NCBI GenBank assembly: GCA_902767125.1
Contig: CACXGJ010000003.1
Coordinates: 1-6,518 of the forward strand
Length of the DNA: 6,518 bases
Source of the DNA: an uncultured Ruminococcus sp.
Lineage (GTDB): Bacteria > Bacillota > Clostridia > Oscillospirales > Acutalibacteraceae
Direction of reading: 5' to 3'
In this document: one piece after another, positions 1 through 6,210 of the stretch
How positions within the stretch are numbered: position 1 is the stretch's first letter
Layout of the letters: each line of letters begins with the position of its first letter
The notes under the pieces: model-generated
Databases searched by the model: none
Told to the model about the DNA's origin: nothing
What the model saw: the letters and a program-made list of their open reading frames with translations, nothing else
Position numbers and translations under genes: made by a program

Positions 1-85
1 ATAGCTCGTTGATACTGTACAGGTTGCTGTACTTGAGCGAGAAGCCCCCGCCTCTAAGCGAAGCGTAGGCGGGGGAGTATGTCAC
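1..85 (+). mobile_element. Candidate right end of an IS200/IS605-type (TnpB) element, with RNA scaffold hairpins
   Basis: Three stems are packed into about 75 bases. CTCGTT (5-10) pairs with AGCGAG (36-41), with one G-T pair. GTACAG (17-22) pairs with CTGTAC (27-32) around a 4-base loop, inside the first stem. CCCCCGCCT (45-53) pairs perfectly with AGGCGGGGG (67-75) around a 13-base loop. The third stem is followed by AGTATGTCAC. Elements of the IS200/IS605 family are known to end in subterminal hairpins, and in TnpB systems the right end is transcribed as part of the guide (omega) RNA, with the guide read from flanking host DNA. The GC-rich stem contrasts with the AT-rich surroundings and coincides with the last codons of the neighbouring gene. 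The element body, with tnpB on this strand, would lie left of position 1 and cannot be seen. The exact right boundary is uncertain (about 76-86). Alternatives are a REP-like palindrome or a terminator without a T-tract. Confidence 0.5.
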
Positions 86-1133
86 CCCTCATATAGCCTA
101 TTATCAGATCCACCATCTTACCATAGCTCTCTACACCGTCCTTTTGAGCATTAGACTTCAGATAGCTGTCATTTACACTTGAAGCCACCTCCGCAACAGG
201 TGTCTCAAACTGCTTCCAATACTCCGACTGATCATTCAGGTCTCTTATGACTCCCTCACTCATATGCTCCACAAGTGCATAATATTTCGTTTTATCCGTT
301 TGATACAGGGCATTTGACACATATATCATCGACATCATATATCCCGAATATTCAAACTCCCTGTCACCTGAATTTATACACGCTAAAAATGATATGAAAT
401 TTGCATCCTCCTCATGCATTACTCCATTGACATGAGCCAATTCATGACACATTGTTGATGGTATTGAATGTGACGGTGCATCAGTATTGATATTGGCCTC
501 GAACGTGAATGGAAAATATACTCCCGTTATATTCAGATATGACATTCCCCTTGACAACATCACTCCTTTGGGCTTGGAATATCCGCTTCCCATAAGCCTG
601 TTCACGTATTCCTTTGCCCTTTCATCGGCATTTTCCGAAACAACTGCAACTCCTTTTTCATCTTCGATCATATCTTTTCTTATTTCGGATGACCTTTCAG
701 CAAGATAAACACACACCCTATACAACTCATCACTCGAAACAGGCTCTGTCTTTATATCCATCTTTTCTGCAACACCTGTCGCATAGTAATTTATACCGCA
801 ATTCGTCGTGAATAAAAATAATATCACTGCCCCCGCTGTCAGTAAATTGAACAAGCCGTTTAAAATTATCTTTCTATTCGACCTTACTGCACTGCAAATC
901 ACATATATCAAATAACCCAATACGCTCAAAGGAAATAATATCACTATTATCTCTCCAATCGAAAACGGCACTATTCCTGTAATATTATTGAATATCACTG
1001 ATATATATTTATAAACATACTCCTGATACCCGTCTGCAAATCCCTTGATATTTTTTGCCATCAATGTCAGAATTATCGAGATCGGTATCAGCATCGTTAT
1101 CCAAAATCTTACAGACCTCAAAGCTTTTTTCAT
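54..1133 (-). CDS. DUF3810 family membrane protein with HExxH metallopeptidase-like motif
   Basis: The 359-residue protein has three hydrophobic segments in its N-terminal third (about residues 11-27, 58-82 and 91-112). A large, probably extracytoplasmic, domain follows. This carries HELAH at 230-234, with acidic residues E241/E242 and an AN-FISFLAC stretch (244-251) just after, the pattern I associate with the DUF3810 family. HExxH with a downstream Glu is the usual zinc-peptidase signature, so a membrane-anchored zinc peptidase is likely. Substrate and pathway are unknown. The ATG at 1133 follows an AGGAA ribosome site about 11 bases upstream, and a good promoter lies at 1162-1190. The final residues (from about DILPRLRFA) are encoded inside the GC-rich hairpin at 45-75, so the native C-terminus seems to have been replaced by mobile-element sequence. 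The catalytic region is intact, so the protein may still work. Confidence 0.8.
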   Translation of the reverse strand: MKKALRSVRFWITMLIPISIILTLMAKNIKGFADGYQEYVYKYISVIFNNITGIVPFSIGEIIVILFPLSVLGYLIYVICSAVRSNRKIILNGLFNLLTAGAVILFLFTTNCGINYYATGVAEKMDIKTEPVSSDELYRVCVYLAERSSEIRKDMIEDEKGVAVVSENADERAKEYVNRLMGSGYSKPKGVMLSRGMSYLNITGVYFPFTFEANINTDAPSHSIPSTMCHELAHVNGVMHEEDANFISFLACINSGDREFEYSGYMMSMIYVSNALYQTDKTKYYALVEHMSEGVIRDLNDQSEYWKQFETPVAEVASSVNDSYLKSNAQKDGVESYGKMVDLIIGYMRGDILPRLRFA

Positions 1134-1161
1134 ACATTATCATTCCTGTCTTTTTTTCTAA

Positions 1162-1190
1162 ATTCTATCATACAATTTCCTTTTATTCAA
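1162..1190 (-). promoter_or_regulatory. Promoter of the DUF3810 gene
   Basis: On the minus strand, the -35 box TTGAAT (1190-1185) and -10 box TAGAAT (1167-1162) are separated by exactly 17 bases. A TGA just before the -10 gives an extended -10. Transcription would start near 1155, leaving a leader of about 20 bases before the ATG at 1133. Confidence 0.6.
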
Positions 1191-1245
1191 TGCTTCATAT
1201 CTTCCGTTCAAGGAATTTTTATCATCACTTTCCAAAAATATTTTA

Positions 1246-1274
1246 TTGCAAATTTACAGTATTTTTAATATTAT
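1246..1274 (+). promoter_or_regulatory. Promoter of the MecA-family gene
   Basis: TTGCAA (1246-1251) and TATTAT (1269-1274) lie 17 bases apart. The predicted start is near 1281, about 44 bases upstream of the ATG at 1325. It is divergent from the DUF3810 promoter, with 55 bases between the two -35 boxes. Confidence 0.5.
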
Positions 1275-1324
1275 GTAATGGAGAAATATCCTTTCTTCAA
1301 AATATAATTCCGGAGTGAGCTGAA

Positions 1325-1882
1325 ATGAAAATTGAACAAATAGACAATTCAAGAATACTGATATCACTGTGTGACAAGGAACTTCAAAAGCTTTCCGTCA
1401 CCTTTGAATCTCTCGATCTCTCCGAAAATCATTCACGGTCAGTCATAAAGGAAATCATTAACAACGCCTCATCTCAAACAGGTATTGATTTCTCAAATAA
1501 AAAAATTCTCATTGAAGCTCTCAAATATGAACACGGCTGTCTCTTCCTCATAACACTGTCAAAAAAAAGAAAGGTCTATCATATCAAATTCTACACCAAT
1601 TCCTATATCTTTATATTCAATTCTGCCGAAAATCTGCTCTCATGCATAAAGGCTCTCTATAATATGCAAAATGACAAATTTTTCAGCTCTGTATTCCTCT
1701 ACAATCAAAATTACTACCTTGTGATACGCTCCTCCTCTCCTCTAAAGCCTAAATATTCAAACACTATAAAAGAATTTTGTTTTTCATCAAAACACAACGG
1801 TTTATTCAATTCTTTCCTGCTTGAACACGGAAAACTATTGCACTCAAACAACGCAATTCAAAACATCGGAAAATATATCTAA
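1325..1882 (+). CDS. mecA: MecA-family adaptor protein (ClpCP adaptor / competence regulator type)
   Basis: MecA proteins recruit substrates to the AAA+ unfoldase ClpC and promote assembly and activity of the ClpCP protease. In Bacillus this controls competence. The 185 residues match the two-domain MecA plan. The N-terminal domain (about 1-80) opens MKIEQI-ILISL, then has helix residues 38-50 (SVIKEIINNASSQ), a G-DF turn (53-56), ILIEAL (61-66) and LFLITLSKK (73-81). The C-terminal domain (about 92-185) has the F-SAENLLSCIKAL helix (98-111), SSVFLYNQNYYLVI (121-134) and the family-typical LLEHGKLL--NNAI segment (165-178). The linker is only about 10 residues and lacks the acidic stretch common in longer homologues of about 220 residues. 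Sequence match to known MecA is by eye and divergent, so binding to ClpC is inferred. The ATG is preceded by GGAG (1312-1315) at 9 bases. The gene is monocistronic and ends at a terminator. Confidence 0.72.
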   Translation: MKIEQIDNSRILISLCDKELQKLSVTFESLDLSENHSRSVIKEIINNASSQTGIDFSNKKILIEALKYEHGCLFLITLSKKRKVYHIKFYTNSYIFIFNSAENLLSCIKALYNMQNDKFFSSVFLYNQNYYLVIRSSSPLKPKYSNTIKEFCFSSKHNGLFNSFLLEHGKLLHSNNAIQNIGKYI

Positions 1883-1884
1883 AC

Positions 1885-1930
1885 GAAAAGGCGGCTTGAA
1901 TCTTAAATTCAAAGCCGCTTTTGTATTTTA
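1885..1930. terminator. Bidirectional intrinsic terminator between mecA and nfnB
   Basis: GCGGCTT (1891-1897) pairs with AAGCCGC (1912-1918). The stem extends through GAAT/ATTC across a single bulged base, around a short loop. An A-run lies on the left and a T-run on the right, so the hairpin has a U-tract when transcribed from either side. It closes the convergent mecA and nfnB genes. The nfnB stop codon (1928-1930) lies at its edge. Confidence 0.85.
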
Positions 1931-3322
1931 TCCTTTGTTTTTGATATACTCGTCAATGGCTTTGGCTGCTGCTTTGCCTGCTCCCATTGCAAGTATTACT
2001 GTTGCTGCTCCGGTCACCGCATCACCGCCTGCATAAACTCCTTCACGGCTTGTAAGACCGTTTTCACCGTCTGTTACGATACAGCCCTTTTTATTCGTAT
2101 CAAGTCCCGGTGTAGTGCTTCTTATCAGCGGATTCGGACTTGTTCCTATTGCCATTATCACTGTATCCACCTCAATCGAAAATTCACTGCCGGGCTTTTC
2201 CACAGGACTTCTTCTTCCGCTTGCATCAGGCTCTCCCAATTCCATCTCAATACACCTGATACCATTTACCATGCCGCTCTCATCTCCCAGAATCTCAACG
2301 GGATTTGTCAGTGTCCTGAATATTATATCCTCCTCCTGTGCGTGTTCGACCTCCTCCTTACGAGCAGGCAACTCATTCATGCCTCTCCTATAAACAATAT
2401 AGACATTCTCCGCTCCCATTCTCTTGGCACATCTTGCGGCATCCATCGCAACATTTCCTCCGCCTACTACCGCCACATTCTTTCCGTGAGATATCGGAGT
2501 CTTTGCACCATCTTTATAGGCTTTCATCAGATTTATCCTCGTAAGATACTCATTAGCCGAATATACTCCCTTCAGGCTCTCTCCGGGTATATTCATGAAT
2601 CTCGGCAGACCTGCACCTGTTCCTATATATATTGCTTCATTGCCCATATCAAACAATTCATCAACTGTAAGAACCTTTCCTATGACCATATTTGTTTCTA
2701 TATCAACTCCTATGTTCTTTAAGTTATCTATCTCTTTTTGCACGATTATTTTCGGAAGTCTAAATTCGGGTATACCATACACCAATACTCCACCTGCCAA
2801 ATGCAGTGCTTCATATACAGTCACTTTATAGCCCATTTTTGCCAAGTCACCTGCCGCTGTCAGTCCGCTCGGTCCCGAACCTATTATCGCTACTTTATGA
2901 CCGTTTGACTCGGGCTTTTTCGGTGCATTTTTGCTATGCTCCCTATGATAGTCGGCAACAAATCTTTCCAATCTGCCTATACCGACACTTTCACCTTTTA
3001 TCCCCCTGACACACCTGCTCTCACACTGTCTCTCCTGCGGACATACTCGTCCGCATACTGCAGGAAGTGAGCTTGACTGCGATATTATCTCATATGCTCC
3101 CTCCATATCTTCATTGACTATCCTTTCAATAAACGAAGGTATATCTATCGACACAGGACACGCTGAACGACACGGCTTATTCTTACAGTTAAGACATCTT
3201 TGGGCTTCCTTCAGTGCCATTTCATAGGTATATCCCAATGCCACTTCATCAAAATTATTTTTTCTTATTTCAGGCTCCTGCACAGGCATAGGACATTTTT
3301 TGGGATCCATATTTTTAGCCAT
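1928..3322 (-). CDS. nfnB: NfnB: large subunit of NADH-dependent reduced ferredoxin:NADP+ oxidoreductase (GltD-like)
   Basis: This subunit belongs to the glutamate synthase small-subunit-like flavoprotein family. Paired with NfnA it forms the cytoplasmic electron-bifurcating transhydrogenase, which couples NADH and reduced ferredoxin to formation of two NADPH, reversibly. The N-terminal iron-sulfur region has C43-x2-C46-x4-C51-x3-C55 and C90-x3-C94-x5-C100-x3-C104, enough for two [4Fe-4S] clusters. The FAD-binding GSGPSG is at 148-153. The NADP-binding GGGNVAMDAAR (287-297) is followed by YRR (311-313). The C-terminal flavin motif is AGGDAVTGAAT (431-441). The 464 residues are typical for the family. 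The ATG overlaps the end of nfnA by 8 bases (ATGGCTAA) and has a strong GGGGGAAG ribosome site, so translation is probably coupled. An isolated GltD or a SudA-type sulfide dehydrogenase subunit is the alternative. No glutamate synthase large subunit is present here, and the partner gene favours Nfn. Confidence 0.9.
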   Translation of the reverse strand: MAKNMDPKKCPMPVQEPEIRKNNFDEVALGYTYEMALKEAQRCLNCKNKPCRSACPVSIDIPSFIERIVNEDMEGAYEIISQSSSLPAVCGRVCPQERQCESRCVRGIKGESVGIGRLERFVADYHREHSKNAPKKPESNGHKVAIIGSGPSGLTAAGDLAKMGYKVTVYEALHLAGGVLVYGIPEFRLPKIIVQKEIDNLKNIGVDIETNMVIGKVLTVDELFDMGNEAIYIGTGAGLPRFMNIPGESLKGVYSANEYLTRINLMKAYKDGAKTPISHGKNVAVVGGGNVAMDAARCAKRMGAENVYIVYRRGMNELPARKEEVEHAQEEDIIFRTLTNPVEILGDESGMVNGIRCIEMELGEPDASGRRSPVEKPGSEFSIEVDTVIMAIGTSPNPLIRSTTPGLDTNKKGCIVTDGENGLTSREGVYAGGDAVTGAATVILAMGAGKAAAKAIDEYIKNKG

Positions 3323-4166
3323 TTTTATCTTCCCCCTGCTTCATAAGATTACACGCACTTTCCCTTGCATGACTCTCAAAATCTCTATACATAGTTCCAC
3401 GATGCATTGCCTCATCAAAGTCCACCTGATGCCCGTCAAAATCAGGTCCGTCAACACATGCAAATCTCGTCTTACCACCTACTGTCAGGCGACATCCTCC
3501 GCACATTCCTGTACCGTCTATCATTATCGGATTCATACTTACTATCGTCTTTATATCATATTTTTTTGTCAGCAGACAGACAAATTTCATCATTACAAGC
3601 GGTCCTATCGCTATCACTTCATCATATTGATTTCCGTTCCGTATCAGCTCCTCAAGGGCATTTGTGACAAGTCCCTTTTTTCCGTAGCTGCCGTCATCTG
3701 TCATTATATGAAGCTCATCACTGACTTTTTTAAATTCATCTTCGAGTATGACAAGGTCTTTGTTTCTGAAGCCTGCCACGCTATGCACTTCACAACCCAT
3801 ATTATGAAGCTTCTTGGCTATCGGATACGCTATCGCACACCCTACTCCTCCTCCTATCACTGCTACCTTCTTAAGACCTTCCGTTTCACTCGGCTTTCCC
3901 AAAGGTCCGACAAAATCCTGCAAACTTTCACCTTCATTCAGCGTATCAAGCTCCATTGTCGAACCTCCCACTATCTGATATATTATCGTCACAGTACCTT
4001 TTTCACGATCATAATCGGCTATCGTCAGCGGTATCCTTTCACTGTCCTCTTTTGCTCTGAATATTATGAACTGTCCCGGCTCTGCTTTCTTTGCAATAAG
4101 CGGTGCTTCTATCTCCATAAGTGATACTGTCGGATTCAAGCTTTTCTTTTTTACTATCCTATACAA
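3315..4166 (-). CDS. nfnA: NfnA: small FAD/[2Fe-2S] subunit of the Nfn transhydrogenase
   Basis: This is the NAD(H)-binding partner of NfnB, a ferredoxin-reductase-like protein of the dihydroorotate dehydrogenase electron-transfer subunit family. Visible features are the flavin motif RIPLT (44-48) in the N-terminal beta-barrel, the dinucleotide loop GGGVGCAIAYPIAK (105-118), and a C-terminal iron-sulfur motif with D217, C222, C225 and C237. In characterised Nfn the [2Fe-2S] cluster uses one Asp and three Cys, which this pattern fits. The 283-residue length is normal. The start is TTG (4166-4164). An in-frame TGA lies two codons upstream, so no earlier start is possible in this frame. AGAAAGG (4186-4180) is 13 bases from the TTG but only 6 from an out-of-frame ATG at 4173 that opens a four-codon ORF. 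The gene is first in a two-gene operon with its own promoter. SudB of a sulfide dehydrogenase is a close alternative name. Confidence 0.9.
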   Translation of the reverse strand: MYRIVKKKSLNPTVSLMEIEAPLIAKKAEPGQFIIFRAKEDSERIPLTIADYDREKGTVTIIYQIVGGSTMELDTLNEGESLQDFVGPLGKPSETEGLKKVAVIGGGVGCAIAYPIAKKLHNMGCEVHSVAGFRNKDLVILEDEFKKVSDELHIMTDDGSYGKKGLVTNALEELIRNGNQYDEVIAIGPLVMMKFVCLLTKKYDIKTIVSMNPIMIDGTGMCGGCRLTVGGKTRFACVDGPDFDGHQVDFDEAMHRGTMYRDFESHARESACNLMKQGEDKNG

Positions 4167-4217
4167 TTTTCATCACAAACCTTTCTTAAAACTTTTTCCC
4201 TGACTTACAGCATAAAA

Positions 4218-4246
4218 ATTATATCACATTTTCTGAAAGTATACAA
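4218..4246 (-). promoter_or_regulatory. Promoter of nfnAB
   Basis: On the minus strand the -10 is a perfect TATAAT (4223-4218), with a TGA extension directly upstream. A weaker -35, TTGTAT (4246-4241), lies 17 bases away. The predicted start is near 4211, giving a leader of about 45 bases before the nfnA TTG. Confidence 0.65.
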
Positions 4247-4359
4247 TAGCAACCCTGCATTTTTCGGATATTAAAATTTCCTGTATCCTTTTCATTTTCT
4301 GCAATAATTTTCAGTGCCGACAAAGCCATTATAATATTATTATAAATATTTTATTTGTA
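4247..4359. other. AT-rich spacer between divergent nfnAB and AraC-family promoters
   Basis: This is the central part of the 376-base gene-free stretch at 4167-4542. It is strongly AT-rich, with runs such as ATAATATTATTATAAATATT (4330-4349). It holds no ORF with a ribosome site and no clear RNA gene. Operators for the neighbouring regulator could lie here, but I see no convincing repeated half-sites. Confidence 0.5.
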
Positions 4360-4388
4360 TTGCCAAAATTCAAAAATAGTATTATAAT
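4360..4388 (+). promoter_or_regulatory. Promoter of the AraC-family gene
   Basis: TTGCCA (4360-4365) matches 5 of 6 positions of the -35 consensus and TATAAT (4383-4388) is a perfect -10, with a 17-base spacer. The start would be near 4395, which leaves an unusually long leader of about 148 bases before the ATG at 4543. Confidence 0.75.
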
Positions 4389-4439
4389 ACAATCAGAGGA
4401 ATAGTTTGTATCCTATGCAATGAATATTTATGCACTCTT

Positions 4440-4465
4440 AAATGACATATGGGGTTCGGTCATTT
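4440..4465 (+). promoter_or_regulatory. Leader hairpin upstream of the AraC-family gene
   Basis: AAATGAC (4440-4446) and GTCATTT (4459-4465) form a 7-bp stem around a 12-base loop containing GGGG (4451-4454). A CCCCC run follows at 4480-4484, and the ribosome site of the gene is AAAGGGG (4524-4530). The C-run could pair with either G-run. This is structure seen in the sequence; any regulatory role is inferred. Confidence 0.35.
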
Positions 4466-4542
4466 TCTGAAGTGTGTGTCCCCCAACTGTTTGACCTATC
4501 CGCTATTTTGGACGATCTCAAAGAAAGGGGCGATTTTCTATT

Positions 4543-5442
4543 ATGTTGCACGAAGAATTTATGAGTCTTAAAGAAACCGGACAGAGAGGTGATTTTCTCC
4601 TCCCTCTCGTTGTTTACAAAACTGTCATGCCCGACTTTTACACTACCTTTCCAATGCACTGGCACGATGAAATGGAAATCGTTTATGTCGAAGACGGTGA
4701 ATTTGAGGAATGTATAGACTTTGAATACTACAATGTGCAAAAGGGTGACATCATTATCATCAATCCCTGCATTTTACATTCCTTCAAACAACACGGCGAC
4801 AAAAGGGCAAAGTTTAAAACTATTGTGTTCGATTTCAAAATGCTTACCGGAAATTCCGCAGATGCAAGCTCTATCAAATACTTTAATCCGTTTTTAGAAG
4901 GAAGTTATATCTCTCCGCAAATCATTTCTCCGGGGCAAAACCACTATTCGGAACTTGCTGATTGCATTCGCTGTCTTATCAGCACATACTCCGACAAAGA
5001 AAATTTCTTTGAAATAAAAATCAAGTCCGAACTTTACAAACTGTTCCATATACTGTTTACAAACTTCTTTGAATGTGAAAACGGAAATATGAATATCAAA
5101 GATAGCACAACAAGCAATATTAAGATTATCCTTGATTACATAAGCGAAAACTATAAGAGACCTATAACCATTGATGAACTCGCTGAAAATGTAAACCTCA
5201 GCAAGCATTATTTTATGCGTTTCTTCAAAAAATACATGGGCATGACCTGCATAGAGTATATCAATGATTACAGACTTAATATTGCGGCAAATCTTCTCCT
5301 CACTACAAGGATGCAGATCACAGAGGTTTCAGAAAATATCGGTATCACTAATCTCTCCTACTTTAATCGAATATTCAAGAAAAAATACAAGATGACTCCC
5401 AGAGAATACCGCTACAGCTCCGACAGGACAGACTCTACATGA
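4543..5442 (+). CDS. AraC family transcriptional regulator (cupin-like sensor plus two HTH motifs)
   Basis: The 299-residue protein has the usual two-part layout of ligand-responsive AraC regulators. The N-terminal cupin-like domain (about 15-130) carries MHWHDEMEIVYVEDGE (38-53), with H39, H41 and E45, then GDIIIINPCILHSF (68-81) with H79. These are the typical positions of the sugar-responsive AraC_binding fold. The C-terminal domain (about 192-292) has two helix-turn-helix units: ITIDELAENVNLSKHYFMRFFKK (208-230) and QITEVSENIGITNLSYFNRIFKKK (258-281). It ends with the hallmark MTPREYR (284-290). The ATG at 4543 has AAAGGGG 12 bases upstream, a rather long spacing. A second ATG at 4561 is possible but has a poorer site. 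The effector and targets are unknown. It stands alone on its strand, divergent from nfnAB and convergent with folT, so regulation of nfnAB or of itself is possible but unproven. Confidence 0.88.
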   Translation: MLHEEFMSLKETGQRGDFLLPLVVYKTVMPDFYTTFPMHWHDEMEIVYVEDGEFEECIDFEYYNVQKGDIIIINPCILHSFKQHGDKRAKFKTIVFDFKMLTGNSADASSIKYFNPFLEGSYISPQIISPGQNHYSELADCIRCLISTYSDKENFFEIKIKSELYKLFHILFTNFFECENGNMNIKDSTTSNIKIILDYISENYKRPITIDELAENVNLSKHYFMRFFKKYMGMTCIEYINDYRLNIAANLLLTTRMQITEVSENIGITNLSYFNRIFKKKYKMTPREYRYSSDRTDST

Positions 5443-5472
5443 AAATAAATACGGATATCCCTTTTACTGAAA

Positions 5473-5562
5473 CTTCAAATTTACAAAAAAATGACTTCAT
5501 CAGACCTTTCACGGTCTTTTGAAGTCGTTTTTTATTCAGGGGTTTTTTATATAAATTTGAAG
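5473..5562. repeat. 11-bp inverted repeat flanking the terminator
   Basis: CTTCAAATTTA (5473-5483) is perfectly complementary to TAAATTTGAAG (5552-5562). The two arms enclose the bidirectional terminator symmetrically and could form an outer stem around it. The purpose is unknown. Confidence 0.6.
5485..5533. terminator. Bidirectional intrinsic terminator between the AraC-family gene and folT
   Basis: GACTTCA (5493-5499) pairs with TGAAGTC (5520-5526). An inner AGACC (5502-5506) pairs with GGTCT (5513-5517) across a small internal loop. A run of As (5485-5491) precedes the stem and a run of Ts (5528-5533) follows, so it can stop transcription from both convergent genes. Confidence 0.88.
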
Positions 5563-5572
5563 GGTTACCCTT

Positions 5573-6130
5573 TCAATTCATACTCCTTATAAATTTTATC
5601 TTTTCCAATGCTTTTAGCATTGGTGGTATAACTATCGCCTGCACAACACTCATCACTACTGCCTGCCATATTCTTATCCCTACCCTTGTCAGGTAAAATT
5701 CATAAAACATCATATCACTTTTATACGACAGCAACGCTATCCACAAGGTCGTTACAAAAAGACTTATCACAAGCTGCGTTATCCCTATTGAGATCAGTAT
5801 CCTTACAAAACTCGTCTTCTTATGAAGCATAAGACCGTATATCAACCCCGACACCGCATATGTTACAGTTATCGGCGGAAACCATGCTCCGACAGGATGA
5901 ACAATATAACTTATTATATCACCGAAGCCTGCGACCAATGCACCTCCTGCTCCTCCATACAGTCTCGCTGCTATGACTACCGGTATGAACGACAGGCTTA
6001 TTTTTATCGTTTCTGTATGCACTATCTCAAACATTCCCAATGCTGCCTGTGCTGCCATCAACATTCCGATAACAGCTATCATCTTCGGTGATATTTTTGC
6101 GTTTTTTGTAATCTCTTGTTTTTTTACCAT
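5573..6130 (-). CDS. folT: Folate-family ECF transporter substrate-binding (S) component
   Basis: This integral membrane protein captures folate, or a derivative, for uptake by an energy-coupling factor transporter. It needs the shared EcfA/EcfA'/EcfT module, which is not in this window. The 185 residues contain about six hydrophobic spans (near 17-35, 44-60, 64-80, 86-103, 108-133, 150-172). FolT-like stretches are KISLSFIPVVIAARLYGG (43-60), GGALVAGFGDIISYIVHPVGAWFPP (62-86) and SGLIYGLMLHKK (94-105). The Ala-rich first helix (MAAQAAL, 25-31) suits docking to EcfT. I chose ATG 6130 (MVKKQEITK) because GGGAGG (6144-6139) lies 8 bases upstream. An in-frame ATG at 6190 has no ribosome site and lies inside the riboswitch leader. 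The THF aptamer upstream supports folate as the substrate. Confidence 0.88.
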   Translation of the reverse strand: MVKKQEITKNAKISPKMIAVIGMLMAAQAALGMFEIVHTETIKISLSFIPVVIAARLYGGAGGALVAGFGDIISYIVHPVGAWFPPITVTYAVSGLIYGLMLHKKTSFVRILISIGITQLVISLFVTTLWIALLSYKSDMMFYEFYLTRVGIRIWQAVVMSVVQAIVIPPMLKALEKIKFIRSMN

Positions 6131-6138
6131 AAAAAATT

Positions 6139-6180
6139 CCTCCCTACTATTAGCAGAATCGCTGAAATAAAGTAAGAAGG
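6139..6180 (-). promoter_or_regulatory. Shine-Dalgarno-sequestering hairpin of folT (riboswitch expression platform)
   Basis: On the minus strand CCTTCTTACT (6180-6171) can pair along all 10 positions with AGTAGGGAGG (6148-6139), with two G-U pairs. This buries the folT ribosome site GGGAGG. It suggests that the upstream aptamer acts at translation initiation. The T6 tract between aptamer and hairpin has no strong stem before it. Confidence 0.6.
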
Positions 6181-6210
6181 CTTCAATCAAAAAACCGACA
6201 CACTATTATA

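Noticed and set aside
45..75. GC-rich hairpin as an ordinary terminator for the DUF3810 gene
   Set aside because: On the minus strand the stem is followed by CTTCTCGCTC rather than a T-tract, and the hairpin overlaps the coding end. A mobile-element end explains it better, though not with certainty.
1928..3322. Naming the gene gltD (glutamate synthase small subunit)
   Set aside because: No large glutamate synthase subunit is adjacent, while the overlapping partner is the NfnA-type FAD/[2Fe-2S] protein, so NfnB is the better call.
3300..4124. A 274-codon open frame on the plus strand
   Set aside because: It lies fully opposite nfnA, has low-complexity His/Tyr/Ser-rich composition and no ribosome site, and the minus-strand reading has clear family motifs. 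It is a shadow of nfnA.
4438..4740. Minus-strand 100-codon open frame across the AraC-family leader and start
   Set aside because: It overlaps the promoter-proximal leader and the start of a well-supported regulator, and has no ribosome site or recognisable motif.
6131..6190. N-terminal extension of folT starting at ATG 6190
   Set aside because: It has no ribosome site and would translate through the riboswitch expression platform. The ATG at 6130 has a strong GGGAGG at the right distance.
6187..6192. T6 tract downstream of the THF aptamer as an intrinsic terminator
   Set aside because: The bases just before it (GTGTGTCGG) find no good complementary arm upstream; the best pairing is three GC pairs followed by a mismatch and wobbles. 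Control at translation fits better.
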